In this document: positions 1 to 7,920 of the stretch, piece after piece
Layout of the letters: every line of letters starts with the position of its first letter
Numbering within the stretch: position 1 is the stretch's first letter
NCBI GenBank assembly: GCA_022844275.1
Contig: JALHMB010000007.1
Location: forward strand, 186,001 to 250,000
Reading direction: 5' to 3'
DNA from: Hyphomicrobiaceae bacterium
GTDB lineage: Bacteria; Pseudomonadota; Alphaproteobacteria; Rhizobiales; Hyphomicrobiaceae
Length of the DNA: 64,000 nt
Translations under genes and position numbers: made by a program
The notes under the pieces: generated by a model
The model's input: only the letters and a program-made list of their open reading frames with translations
Told to the model about the DNA's origin: nothing
The model's database searches: none

Positions 1-636
1 CTCAACATCGCACTGCAGGTGGCCGAGGAAGTGGGCATGCCGGTCATGTGCCACATCGATCATCCGCCGCCTTCCTATGAGGAAGTGATCGGCATGCTGC
101 GGTCGGGTGACGTGCTCACGCACGCCTTCCGCCCATTCCCGAACGCGCCGTGCACATCCCAGGGCACGGTCAAGGCGGCCGTTCTCGAAGCGCGCGCACG
201 CGGCGTGAAGTTCGACATAGGGCATGGCAAGGGCTCGTTCGCCTTCAAGACGGCGCGCGCCATGCTGGCAAATGGCTTCTATCCTGACACCATCTCCTCC
301 GACGTGCACCAGCTCTGCATCGATGGTCCGGCCTACGACCAGGTCACGACTATGTCGAAGTTCCTCTGTCTCGGCGTGCCGCTCAACGACGTGATCGCGC
401 AGTCGACGATCAACGCGGCGCACGCGCTGAAGCGGCCGGAGCTCGGCAGCCTGAAGCCCGGCTCGGCCGGCGATGCGACGCTTCTGACCGTCAAGGAAGG
501 CAAGTTCGAATACGAGGACGTAACGGGCGAGAAGATGATCGGCGACAAGCGCATTCTCTCCGAAGGCGCGGTCATCGGCGGGAGCTGGTTTCATCCCAAG
601 CGCTCGCAGAAGTTCGCCAAACTCAAAAGCGCTTAA
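1..636 (+). CDS. Amidohydrolase/deacetylase family metallohydrolase, 3' part
   Basis: The gene is cut by the left edge; about 211 C-terminal residues remain and the frame is open from the first base. The segment CHIDHP supplies a possible barrel metal-ligand histidine, and SSDVH resembles the aspartate-bearing strand-8 motif of dihydroorotase/deacetylase-like amidohydrolases. The tail GSLKPGSAGDATLL is the usual closing motif of the composite beta domain (product of the type 'LxxGxxADxxV'). The enzyme would hydrolyse a cyclic amide or N-acyl bond; the substrate cannot be told. It lies 11 bp before a RidA-family gene and is probably co-transcribed with it. The N-terminal metal motif HxH is outside the window, so the exact subfamily is unsure. 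Confidence 0.8.
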   Translation, partial: LNIALQVAEEVGMPVMCHIDHPPPSYEEVIGMLRSGDVLTHAFRPFPNAPCTSQGTVKAAVLEARARGVKFDIGHGKGSFAFKTARAMLANGFYPDTISSDVHQLCIDGPAYDQVTTMSKFLCLGVPLNDVIAQSTINAAHALKRPELGSLKPGSAGDATLLTVKEGKFEYEDVTGEKMIGDKRILSEGAVIGGSWFHPKRSQKFAKLKSA

Positions 637-647
637 GGGAGGACGCC

Positions 648-1106
648 ATGACGCCGGAAGAAAAGCTCAAGTCCCTCGGCCTCGAACTGCCGAAGGTGCC
701 GACGCCTGTTGCCAACTACGTGCCCTTCAAGGTCGACGGTCGCACGATCTATCTTTCGGGCCAGGGGCCGCGCAAGCCCGACGGCACGCTCTTCACCGGA
801 CGCGTCGGCGAGGATATTTCGATCGAGAAGGGGTATGAGTACGCGCGCCTCATCGGGCTCGGGCTGCTGGCGGCGGCAAAGCTCGCAGCCGGCGATCTCG
901 GCAAGGTCGAAGTGCTGAAAGTGCTCGGCATGGTCAATGCGGTGCCGGGTTTCGGCGATCAGCCCAAAGTCATCAACGGCTGCTCCGACCTCTTCGTCGA
1001 AGTACTTGGTGAGCGTGGCCGTCACGCGCGCTCGGCGGTCGGCATGGGCTCGCTCCCGAGCAACATGCCCGTCGAGATCGAAGCGATCATGCGGATCGTG
1101 GATTGA
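648..1106 (+). CDS. RidA family protein (reactive imine/enamine deaminase family)
   Basis: This 152-residue protein has the length and fold pattern of the longer RidA (YjgF/YER057c) subgroup: YLSGQGPRKPDG early, a central LKVLGMVNAVPGF segment, and a C-terminal VGMGSLPSNMPVEIEAI stretch. It carries R125 in RHARSAVG, in the region where archetypal RidA has its catalytic arginine. Known RidA proteins deaminate 2-aminoacrylate-type enamines, but many subgroups have other or unknown substrates. AGGGAGG lies 8 bases before the ATG. It follows the amidohydrolase closely, suggesting that it clears an unstable product of that enzyme (inference). Confidence 0.88.
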   Translation: MTPEEKLKSLGLELPKVPTPVANYVPFKVDGRTIYLSGQGPRKPDGTLFTGRVGEDISIEKGYEYARLIGLGLLAAAKLAAGDLGKVEVLKVLGMVNAVPGFGDQPKVINGCSDLFVEVLGERGRHARSAVGMGSLPSNMPVEIEAIMRIVD

Positions 1107-1126
1107 GTCGCTGGCGCTGGTGCGAG

Positions 1127-2233
1127 CTACCGCATCAGCGCAACGCTCTTGATCTGCGCGAAGACGGGTGTGCCAGGCGCGAGGCCGAGCGCAGCTTGTG
1201 ACTTGCGCGTGATCCGTGCGGCAATGCGCGCACCGGAACCATCCGCGCCGAGCGCGGCGATAATATTCACCTGCGCCTCGTTGGCCGCACCGTCGATGGA
1301 GACGATGCGTGCCGGCAGGCAATTGAGGATCGTCGTGTCGCTCGCGGCCGTCAGCGTGAAACTCACGTCGCTCGCCGCGATCCGGAGGCGACGCTCAGCA
1401 CCCGGCGCGCCCTGCCGACCCGGCATGACGAGTGCGCCACCCGCGACCGAAAATGTGGTGAGCGCGTACGTCTCGTCGATGCTCTCGACGCGACCTTCGA
1501 GCATGACGGCGGCATCGGGCGCCGCGATCAGCGGCAGGCTTGGATCGGTCTGCAACACCTCCAGAGGTCCCGAAGCCATCACGCGCCCCTTCGAGAGCAG
1601 CACGAGTGTGTCCGCGAGGCGCGCGACCTCGCCGATGTCGTGGCTGACGTAGACGACCGGCAGCGCGAGGCTCTGATGCAGGCGCTCGAAATAGGGAAGT
1701 ATCTCCTCCTTGGTCATGCGGTCGAGTGCCGAGAGCGGCTCGTCCATGAGCAGTATGCGCGGGCGCGAGAGCAGCGCGCGCCCCACAGAGACGCGCTGAC
1801 GCTCACCGCCGGAAAGCGCGACAGGCGAACGCTCGAGCAGTTGACCGATCCCAAGCAACTCGACGATCGCATCGAAGTCGAGGGCATCTGATGTGGGTGC
1901 GTTGCCAGCCCGCTTAGCGCCGTAGAGAAGATTCTGGCGCACGTTGAGGTGCTGGAAGATGCTGGCTTCTTGGAAGACATAGCCGAGCGGGCGCTCGTGC
2001 GTTCTGACGAACACGCTCCTCGCACTGTCCTGCCAAACTTGATCGCCGACGATAAAGTGACCAGGAAGGTGCTGCAGGCCCGCCATGCAGCGCAGGATCG
2101 TCGTCTTGCCACAACCGGAGGGACCGAACAGCGCCGTAATGCCGCGCATGGGCATCTTGAAGGCCACATCGAGCGAGAAGCTGCCGAGTGTGCCCGCGAA
2201 GGCGGTCGAGATTTGCGGCACGCTCTCTCTCAT
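1127..2233 (-). CDS. modC: Molybdate ABC transporter ATP-binding protein ModC
   Basis: This 368-residue protein is the ATPase of the molybdate importer, on the cytoplasmic face. Walker A is GPSGCGKTT, the ABC signature is [16 protein letters not shown], and Walker B is [12 protein letters not shown]. After about residue 235 comes a TOBE/Mop-type domain with repeated beta-strand segments, as usual for ModC. The ATG at 2233 overlaps the modB stop in an ATGA arrangement, implying translational coupling; the frame extends further upstream but only through modB sequence. Order modA-modB-modC on the minus strand is the canonical operon. The gene converges on ridA with a 20-bp gap. Confidence 0.96.
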   Translation of the reverse strand: MRESVPQISTAFAGTLGSFSLDVAFKMPMRGITALFGPSGCGKTTILRCMAGLQHLPGHFIVGDQVWQDSARSVFVRTHERPLGYVFQEASIFQHLNVRQNLLYGAKRAGNAPTSDALDFDAIVELLGIGQLLERSPVALSGGERQRVSVGRALLSRPRILLMDEPLSALDRMTKEEILPYFERLHQSLALPVVYVSHDIGEVARLADTLVLLSKGRVMASGPLEVLQTDPSLPLIAAPDAAVMLEGRVESIDETYALTTFSVAGGALVMPGRQGAPGAERRLRIAASDVSFTLTAASDTTILNCLPARIVSIDGAANEAQVNIIAALGADGSGARIAARITRKSQAALGLAPGTPVFAQIKSVALMR

Positions 2234-2919
2234 CGACCGTGCTGCCCGTAGCGACGGCCGAGCATCATGGTCGTGAGAATGACGGCGAATGAGAAGACGA
2301 CCATGCCGCCCGCGAGGATGTGTGCTTCGGTCCAGTACTGTGTCTCGACGAAATCGTAGATCGCAACGGATAGGACCTTGGTCTGACCGGGGATGTTGCC
2401 ACCAATCATGAGGATGACGCCGAACTCGCCGATCGTGTGGGCAAAGCCGAGAATGGCGCCGGTCAGAAATCCCGGCCGGGCGAGCGGCACCGCGACCGAC
2501 CAGAAAGCATCCCACGGCGAAGCTCTGAGCGTCGCGGCCACTTCGAGCGGTCGATCGCCGAATGCCTCGAAGGCATTGCGGATGGGCTGCACGACGAACG
2601 GCATGGAATAGAGCACCGAGCCGATCACAAGGCCGGTGAACGTGAAGGCGAGCGTACGCGCGCCATAGAGGCCGGCGATCCAGCCGCCAGGCCCGTTCGG
2701 CCCGAGCAGGAGCAGGAGATAGAAGCCGAGCACGGTCGGCGGCAGCACGAGCGGCATGGCAACGACCGTCGCAACGGCCTCTTTCCAGCGCGCCTTGGAG
2801 CGCGCCAGCCACCACGCGACAGGCGTGCCGAAGACCAGCAGAAGAATGGTGGTGATGAAGGCAAGCTCGATCGTCAGCCGGATCGGCGACCAGAGCTGCG
2901 CGAGATTGAGCTCACCCAC
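2230..2919 (-). CDS. modB: Molybdate ABC transporter permease ModB
   Basis: This 229-residue inner-membrane permease has about five hydrophobic helices. It has a first helix within [15 protein letters not shown] and the EAA-like coupling loop around residues 130-160 ([27 protein letters not shown]), which contacts the ModC ATPase. Length and motif spacing match ModB. It lies 14 bp after modA and overlaps modC by 4 bp, so it sits in the middle of the modABC operon. Confidence 0.95.
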   Translation of the reverse strand: MGELNLAQLWSPIRLTIELAFITTILLLVFGTPVAWWLARSKARWKEAVATVVAMPLVLPPTVLGFYLLLLLGPNGPGGWIAGLYGARTLAFTFTGLVIGSVLYSMPFVVQPIRNAFEAFGDRPLEVAATLRASPWDAFWSVAVPLARPGFLTGAILGFAHTIGEFGVILMIGGNIPGQTKVLSVAIYDFVETQYWTEAHILAGGMVVFSFAVILTTMMLGRRYGQHGR

Positions 2920-2933
2920 ACATCACCCGTGCT

Positions 2934-3704
2934 CTAGTCCACAAAGCCGTAGCCGTATTTCTCGATGACCTTGCGCGCCTCGGGGCCTTTGAGGAAGGCA
3001 AGGAAAGCCTTCGCGGCCTCATTGTTCGCGCCAGTCTTCAGCAGCACCGCATCCTGCGCAATGGTCTTGTGGAGGTTAGCGGGCACGACCCAGCGCGAAC
3101 CGCTGGGCTTCAACGCGACCTGCGAGAACGCAACGAAACCGACTTCGGCATTGCCCGTATCCACGAACTGGAAGGCCTGCGCGATATTGTTGCCCTCGAC
3201 GATCTTGCTCTTGAGCGCGTCATACACGCCAAACTTCTGCATGGTCTCGACTGCGGCGGTGCCATAGGGCGCGGTCTTGGGATTGGCGATAGCAAGCTTC
3301 TGGAACTTCCCATCCTTCAGTGCCTGCTCACCGAGCTTCAGGCCTTCCGTCTTGCTGAAGAGCACAAGCTTTCCGGTGGCGTATGTGTAAGACGTGCCCT
3401 CGACACCAAAGCCCTCCTTGAGGGCCTTCGCCGGCGTGGTGTCGTCAGCCGAGAGAAAAACCTCGAACGGCGCGGCCTGTGTGATCTGATTGTAGAGGCC
3501 GCCGGTAGGGCCGAAGCTGAAGACCGCTTTGTGGCCGCTCGCCTTCTCGAAGAGAGCACCGATCTCCTTCACCGCATCCGTGAAGTTCGCGGCGGCTGCG
3601 ACCTTTACCTCCGCCGCGCGGACGCCTGCCGACAGGACGGCGAGGATCATGACCGAGGCCAAGGAGGCCATCGGCAGCTTGAGCCACGAAGGACGTCTAC
3701 GCAT
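2934..3704 (-). CDS. modA: Molybdate ABC transporter substrate-binding protein ModA
   Basis: This periplasmic binding protein has 256 residues from the ATG at 3704, which is preceded by GGCGGAG at a suitable distance. It begins with a typical signal peptide (charged MRRRPSWLK, then a hydrophobic stretch ending near VRA). The mature N-terminus AEVKVAAAANFTDAVKEI is characteristic of ModA, and SFGPTGGLYNQI supplies the oxyanion-binding serine/threonine region. An in-frame extension to 3824 exists but has no signal-peptide logic. First gene of modABC; a candidate Mo-box lies 33-56 bp upstream of the start. Confidence 0.94.
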   Translation of the reverse strand: MRRRPSWLKLPMASLASVMILAVLSAGVRAAEVKVAAAANFTDAVKEIGALFEKASGHKAVFSFGPTGGLYNQITQAAPFEVFLSADDTTPAKALKEGFGVEGTSYTYATGKLVLFSKTEGLKLGEQALKDGKFQKLAIANPKTAPYGTAAVETMQKFGVYDALKSKIVEGNNIAQAFQFVDTGNAEVGFVAFSQVALKPSGSRWVVPANLHKTIAQDAVLLKTGANNEAAKAFLAFLKGPEARKVIEKYGYGFVD

Positions 3705-3736
3705 GGGTTCATGCTCCGCCGTTCGAAATATTCTTG

Positions 3737-3760
3737 CGAAATATTCTTGTCGATATAGCG
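3737..3760. promoter_or_regulatory. Candidate ModE-type molybdate operator (Mo-box) upstream of modA
   Basis: On the minus strand the site reads CGCTATAT, 8 bases, ATATTTCG, an imperfect dyad with 6 of 8 positions matching between half-sites. Known ModE operators have the form CGnTATAT...ATATnnCG with a similar spacer. A further copy of the half-site (CGAAATAT) lies at 3724-3731, so the 13-bp unit CGAAATATTCTTG is tandemly repeated (3724-3749). The position, just before modA and beside a ModE-like gene, fits repression of modABC when molybdate is plentiful. Assignment is by pattern only. Confidence 0.5.
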
Positions 3761-3866
3761 CTCTTAAAAGCCCGGCGCGGAGGTGGCAAGCAATATTTCT
3801 CCAGGGATACGTCGCAACGAGCAAGACGTGATATCGAGGGGAGATTGTCGATCGGAGAAGAATGGC

Positions 3867-4226
3867 TTATCGGGACGCAGATTTGGCCACGGGGCTCAGT
3901 CGCCGCTCGAGATCGGCAATCTGTTTTCCGAACGACTTGAGCGCCTGCGCTTCGATGGCCCGATAGTGCCCGACAAGCGCGTGCCCGAAGGACGTGAGCC
4001 GCGCATGGCCGCCGCCGGCACCGCCATGCTGTGTCTCGAGAACCGGCTCGCTGAACATGCGATTTACCTCATCCGCCAGCAGCCATGCACGCCTGTATGA
4101 CATCTTCATTTGCCGCGCGGCGCCGCTGATCGAACCATGCTCGCCAATCAGTTCGAGAAGGCGGATTTTCCCGTGACCGACCTGGCGGCCACCATCAAAG
4201 TCGATGCGGATCGTAAGGCGCGTCAT
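3867..4226 (-). CDS. ModE-like winged-helix transcriptional regulator, DNA-binding domain only
   Basis: This 119-residue protein matches the N-terminal DNA-binding domain of ModE. It has HGSISGAARQMKMSYRRAWLL as the helix-turn-helix, then the wing region ending in LTSFGHALVGHYR and a short helix (ALKSFGKQIADLERRL) used for dimerisation. The two C-terminal molybdate-binding Mop domains of Escherichia coli ModE are absent, as in many alphaproteobacterial homologues. It therefore cannot sense molybdate by the classical route. It lies upstream of modABC on the same strand with 162 bp between, where the candidate Mo-box sits. Confidence 0.85.
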   Translation of the reverse strand: MTRLTIRIDFDGGRQVGHGKIRLLELIGEHGSISGAARQMKMSYRRAWLLADEVNRMFSEPVLETQHGGAGGGHARLTSFGHALVGHYRAIEAQALKSFGKQIADLERRLSPVAKSASR

Positions 4227-4421
4227 GTCACGTTCCGGCTGGGTGCTGTGCGCTCGGCGCAATGCCTGGCTATCGCCTCAGCCATAACACAGGATGCGCT
4301 CCGCCGTGCACGAGATATGTTCGGGGCAACCGATCCTGATTTCGGCGCCGCCATCACGGGTTGCTCCGTGGAGGGGCGTCCTGACGACCAAATATATTCT
4401 GATGAATACGTCGCGAAGGCG

Positions 4422-4997
4422 CTACTTCCAGACGCTCAGCAGATCCGCGGGTGCGTCCTCACGCGGGCGTGGCTCCTTCGCGGGCGTGCCCAGCATCAGG
4501 AAAGCCGCCAGCTCCTCCTCATTCGGAAGACCAAGCGCAAGGCGGACACGGCGCGACGTCGCCGAGTTGCCGCTGCGCAGGCAGCCCGCATAGCCGAGCG
4601 CGGAAGCCGCGAGCAGCATGTTTTCGAGCGCGGCGCCCGCGGAAAGCATCTGATCGCTAACCGAGACGCGCGGATGATCGCGGACAATGCGCAGGACGAC
4701 GGCCAGAAGCATGGCACCGCGGTAGGCCTTCTCGCCCGCCCGCTCGATCTCGGCGGCAGGCGCGCCGGGGTCGCGCTCGGCCTTGGCGTCGCGGAAGGCG
4801 GCCGCGAGATCGCCGCGGCGCTCGGGCGGTATGAGAATGAAACGATAGGGCTTGAGGTTCTTGTGGTCTGGCGCCGCAGCGGCCGCTCGCAGGATCAGGG
4901 CGAGTTCGTCCGGTGTCGGCGTCGGCGCGACCAGAAAGCGTGGCGAAACCGACCGTCGCGAGAGGACGAGATCGAGCGCGTGAGCCTTGTCCGTCAT
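4422..4997 (-). CDS. Nitroreductase family protein (YdjA-like)
   Basis: This 191-residue protein has the layout of the minimal FMN-dependent nitroreductases such as E. coli YdjA. It has RRSVS near the start for FMN phosphate binding, AAAAPDHKNLKPYRF as the dimer/FMN motif, SAGAALENMLLAASALGYAG in the core helix, and FLMLGTPAKE at the end. The ATG at 4997 is preceded by GGAGGA with a 9-base spacer; the ATG at 5006 is too close to it. It would reduce nitro or quinone compounds with NAD(P)H; the physiological substrate is unknown. The next gene upstream, a LysR regulator, is on the same strand and ends 53 bp before. Confidence 0.9.
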   Translation of the reverse strand: MTDKAHALDLVLSRRSVSPRFLVAPTPTPDELALILRAAAAAPDHKNLKPYRFILIPPERRGDLAAAFRDAKAERDPGAPAAEIERAGEKAYRGAMLLAVVLRIVRDHPRVSVSDQMLSAGAALENMLLAASALGYAGCLRSGNSATSRRVRLALGLPNEEELAAFLMLGTPAKEPRPREDAPADLLSVWK

Positions 4998-5050
4998 TAC
5001 ATTCATTCCTCCGCGCGCCAGTCTAACGCACTTCCAACCAATCCGAAGCC

Positions 5051-5962
5051 TCAGGAATCGAAGCGGTCCCACTCAGGGCAAGTGCCGAACCGGGCGACCA
5101 GGAAGTCGATGAACACGCGGGTCTTGGCAGCGAGATAACGGTTCGGGGTGTAGAGCGCGTAGATGCCGAGTTCGGGACGCTGAAAGCCGGGCAGCACGAG
5201 CGTCAGCTTGCCGGCGGCCAGATCGCACCCCACGAGGAATGTCGGGAGCTCGGCAATACCCTGCCCGGCGAGCGCCGCATCGCGCAGGATATGGCCGTTG
5301 TTGGCATTCAGCGCGATCTTGAGCGGTACCGTTGCCGTACTCCCATCCGCCTTCGTGTACGACCAACGCTGCAGACCCGTGGCGCCGTAGCCGAGCCAGC
5401 GATGATGGGCGAGATCATCCGGCGTTGCCGGTGCGCCGTGTGTCGCGAGGTAAGCCGGCGAAGCTACCAGAACGCGTCGGGCAGGTGCGAGCTTGCGCGC
5501 GATCAGGCTCGAATCCGCGAGCGCCGCAATGCGGATCGTGACGTCAACACCTTCCTCGACCGGATCGATGAAGCGGTCATTCAGCGTCATCTCGACACCG
5601 AGGTCCGGATAGGCGGCCATGAAAGCCGCGATCGCATCGCCGAGATACAGCATCCCGAAAGACATGGGCGCGTTGATCCGCAGCACACCCCTCGGCTCGT
5701 CGTGGAGCCGCGAGACCTGGAGCTCCGTCTCCTCGATGCGCGAGAGAATGTCGAGGCAGCGCTCGTAGTAGGAGAGGCCGGCTTCGGTCGGGCTGACGCG
5801 CCGGGTCGTCCGGTCCAGGAGCCGGGCGCCGAGGACCTGCTCGAGCTCCATCACGGCCTTGCTGACAGCCGAGCGGGTCAGGCCGAGCGCGCGACCCGCC
5901 TCGGCATAGCTGCCAAGGGCCACCACCCTGGCGAATGCGTTCATGGCCTCGAGCTTGTCCAT
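5051..5962 (-). CDS. LysR family transcriptional regulator
   Basis: This 303-residue protein has an N-terminal winged helix-turn-helix (residues 1-60, with YAEAGRALGLTRSAVSKAVMELE) and a C-terminal periplasmic-binding-protein-like effector domain starting near residue 90 (GVLRINAPMSFG). This is the AaeR/DmlR-type subgroup. The ATG at 5962 gives the usual start MDKLEAMNAF; a TTG two codons upstream is unlikely. It is divergent from wrbA, with a palindrome at its own start region, the classical arrangement for a LysR protein controlling the divergent gene and itself (inference). Confidence 0.93.
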   Translation of the reverse strand: MDKLEAMNAFARVVALGSYAEAGRALGLTRSAVSKAVMELEQVLGARLLDRTTRRVSPTEAGLSYYERCLDILSRIEETELQVSRLHDEPRGVLRINAPMSFGMLYLGDAIAAFMAAYPDLGVEMTLNDRFIDPVEEGVDVTIRIAALADSSLIARKLAPARRVLVASPAYLATHGAPATPDDLAHHRWLGYGATGLQRWSYTKADGSTATVPLKIALNANNGHILRDAALAGQGIAELPTFLVGCDLAAGKLTLVLPGFQRPELGIYALYTPNRYLAAKTRVFIDFLVARFGTCPEWDRFDS

Positions 5963-5964
5963 GC

Positions 5965-5985
5965 CCAATTGTATCCAAATTGGAT
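5965..5985. promoter_or_regulatory. Palindromic operator candidate at the LysR gene start
   Basis: The 13-bp sequence ATCCAAATTGGAT at 5973-5985 is a perfect inverted repeat around a central A. An overlapping second dyad, CCAATT (5965-5970) with AATTGG (5978-5983), shares the same bases. It lies immediately upstream of the LysR ATG and 185 bp before wrbA. AT-rich interrupted dyads at this position are typical LysR binding sites, but no binding is shown. Confidence 0.45.
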
Positions 5986-6170
5986 GCAGTGTGGCCGCAA
6001 GATAATGGATTGATGCCAGATCAGCCAGACCCTAAACAACCGCAATCGACGGCACCGACCGTCCGGCTCGGCCCAGTAGGCGACGTGGCATTCACCGTTC
6101 GCAAGCCCGAAGCCAGGAGCGAGGCCGCAAACGAACAATCTCGCAACTCGCGAGCCATGGAGACGTCGTC

Positions 6171-6773
6171 ATGAGCAAGGTTCTGGTTCTCTACTATTCG
6201 AGCTACGGCCACATCGAGAAGATGGCGCAGGCCGTCGCCGAAGGTGCGCGCGAAGCCGGCGCCCAGGTCGACATCAAGCGCGTGCCCGAGCTGGTGCCCG
6301 AGGAAGTCGCCAAGAAGTCGGGCTTCAAGCTCGATCAAGCGGCGCCGATCGCAGCAGTGGATGATCTGCCGAACTATGATGCCATCATCCTCGGCGTGCC
6401 GACGCGCTACGGCGGGATGCCCGCGCAGATGAAGAACTTCCTCGACCAGACGGGCGGCCTGTGGATGAAAGGCGCGCTGATCGGCAAGGTCGGCAGCGTG
6501 TTCGCTTCGAGCGCAACCCAGCACGGCGGGCAGGAGAGCACGATCCTCTCGACGCACACCGTTCTCCTCCATCAAGGCATGGTCATTGTCGGATTGCCCT
6601 ATTCCTTCCAGGGGCAGATGGGCGTGAAAGAGGTGACGGGCGGCTCACCTTACGGCGCCACTACGATTGCCGACGGTGACGGCTCGCGTCAGCCCTCTGA
6701 GAACGAGCTTGCCGGCGCCCGCTTCCAGGGCCGGCACGTCGCCGATATCGCCGCCAAGCTGGCTGCGAAATAA
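6171..6773 (+). CDS. wrbA: NAD(P)H:quinone oxidoreductase WrbA
   Basis: This 200-residue flavodoxin-like enzyme reduces quinones by two electrons, avoiding semiquinone radicals. [18 protein letters not shown] is the FMN phosphate loop, [18 protein letters not shown] is the second FMN loop characteristic of WrbA, and [16 protein letters not shown] is the third. Length matches the family. It is divergent from the LysR gene, and a quinone- or nitro-compound stress response is a reasonable guess for the three-gene group. Confidence 0.96.
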   Translation: MSKVLVLYYSSYGHIEKMAQAVAEGAREAGAQVDIKRVPELVPEEVAKKSGFKLDQAAPIAAVDDLPNYDAIILGVPTRYGGMPAQMKNFLDQTGGLWMKGALIGKVGSVFASSATQHGGQESTILSTHTVLLHQGMVIVGLPYSFQGQMGVKEVTGGSPYGATTIADGDGSRQPSENELAGARFQGRHVADIAAKLAAK

Positions 6774-6889
6774 CGATAAGAAGGGCGGCTGGCTACTCTG
6801 GTCGACCGCCCTGCACCGTCAAAGAATGTTTGCGGCGTCAGCCAATACGCGCTGAACTTGCCCCGCGATCCTTCGACCGGAGACACGAC

Positions 6890-7186
6890 ATGGCCGACAT
6901 CAAGATCGAGCGCGAGCTGACGCCGACCAAAGGGCGCTATGTAGCCCGCATCGACGGCGTCGAGGGTGAAGGCGAGCTGACGTTCTCGCGCGCGAGCCCT
7001 ACGCTCGTCATCGCGGACCACACGCTGGCACCGGACTCCATGCGCGGCATGGGGGTCGCCAAAGCCATGGTCGATCGTCTGATCGCCGATGCGCGTAGCG
7101 AGGGCTTCAAGATCTTCGCGCTCTGCCCGTACGTGAAATCGCAGTTCGACCGCCATCCCGAATGGGCCGACGTCAAGTCGAGCTGA
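6890..7186 (+). CDS. Small GNAT family N-acetyltransferase (YjdJ/NATD1-like)
   Basis: This 98-residue protein has the minimal GNAT fold: LTPTKGRYVARIDGVEGEGELTF opens the sheet, TLAPDSMRGMGVAKAMVDRLI is the acetyl-CoA pyrophosphate loop (a variant of RGxGxA), and FKIFALCPYVKSQFDRHPEW is the closing strand-helix found in the YjdJ/NATD1 group. GGAG precedes the ATG at 6890. The frame is open upstream to 6830 without a ribosome site. The substrate is unknown. It stands alone, converging on cpaD with a 15-bp gap. Confidence 0.85.
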   Translation: MADIKIERELTPTKGRYVARIDGVEGEGELTFSRASPTLVIADHTLAPDSMRGMGVAKAMVDRLIADARSEGFKIFALCPYVKSQFDRHPEWADVKSS

Positions 7187-7201
7187 GCAGAAGCTGGGCG
7201 G

Positions 7202-7915
7202 CTACTTCTTCGTCGTGTCCTCGGCCTTCGCCTTCACGCCGTCCGCGTCACTCTTCTCGGGAGCGATATACTTGCTCCAGGTTTGCGAGCGCCGCTCCGC
7301 CGAGCGCGGCTGCTCATCCTGGGGGCGCTGCAGATCCCGCGAGTTGGCAACCATGCCGGCGAGATTACGCTGCGTCGCGCAACCGAACTCGGGGTAGTTG
7401 ATCCGTTCCGGATCGCGCCCGACATCCCGATGCCAGTGGCCGCATTCTGGCGCGACCGCCTGGGGCGTCGCGTAGCTGAGGCGCACGACCGGGCGCAGAC
7501 GCGGCCCATCGCTGTGACGCGTCCGCACGACCCGCGTCGGCGCGATATCGGCATCGCGCAGAATGCGTCCCAGCTCGGCGAGCACCTGCGATGTGCTGGC
7601 GTCGCCCTGTCGGGGAACGGAAACGGACAGCCGCCCGACGCCCTCCGCCTTATAGCGCTCGACAAAGCGGTGCATGTCCGCAGCCTGATTGTGGCTGACG
7701 TCGCGGGCCCGCGGCGGTGCATCGACGCTCAAGACCTTGTGCCCATCGACGAAGCCGATAGGATGACGCGCATCCACATCGTTGAGTGCGACGCCCATGT
7801 AATCCGGCAGGCGCGGCTCGCGATCTTCGCACGCGGCGAGCGCAAGGCTCGTCACAATGGCTGCGGTCGCAACGGCAACGCTCATGGCACGGAGGGTAGG
7901 TGCAGCAATGGACAT
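7202..7915 (-). CDS. cpaD: CpaD family pilus assembly lipoprotein
   Basis: This 237-residue protein has a lipoprotein signal peptide: hydrophobic VAVATAAIVTSLALAAC with the lipobox LAAC. The body fits CpaD, with DARHPIGFVDG after the lipobox and the C-terminal NPEFGC-like segment NYPEFGCATQRNLAGMVANSRDLQRPQ. CpaD acts in the Tad/Flp pilus machine at the outer membrane with the CpaC secretin. It begins 5 bp after the secretin stop codon, so the two are translated from one transcript. Confidence 0.93.
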   Translation of the reverse strand: MSIAAPTLRAMSVAVATAAIVTSLALAACEDREPRLPDYMGVALNDVDARHPIGFVDGHKVLSVDAPPRARDVSHNQAADMHRFVERYKAEGVGRLSVSVPRQGDASTSQVLAELGRILRDADIAPTRVVRTRHSDGPRLRPVVRLSYATPQAVAPECGHWHRDVGRDPERINYPEFGCATQRNLAGMVANSRDLQRPQDEQPRSAERRSQTWSKYIAPEKSDADGVKAKAEDTTKK

Positions 7916-7920
7916 CGTGA

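Noticed and set aside
4110-5138. 342-residue plus-strand open frame
   Set aside because: It lies opposite the ModE-like, nitroreductase and part of the LysR genes, all of which show clear family motifs. Its own composition is Arg/Ala-rich without any motif.
6013-6174. 53-residue plus-strand open frame upstream of wrbA
   Set aside because: No ribosome site, overlaps the wrbA start, Pro/Gln-rich with no motif; more likely the wrbA leader.
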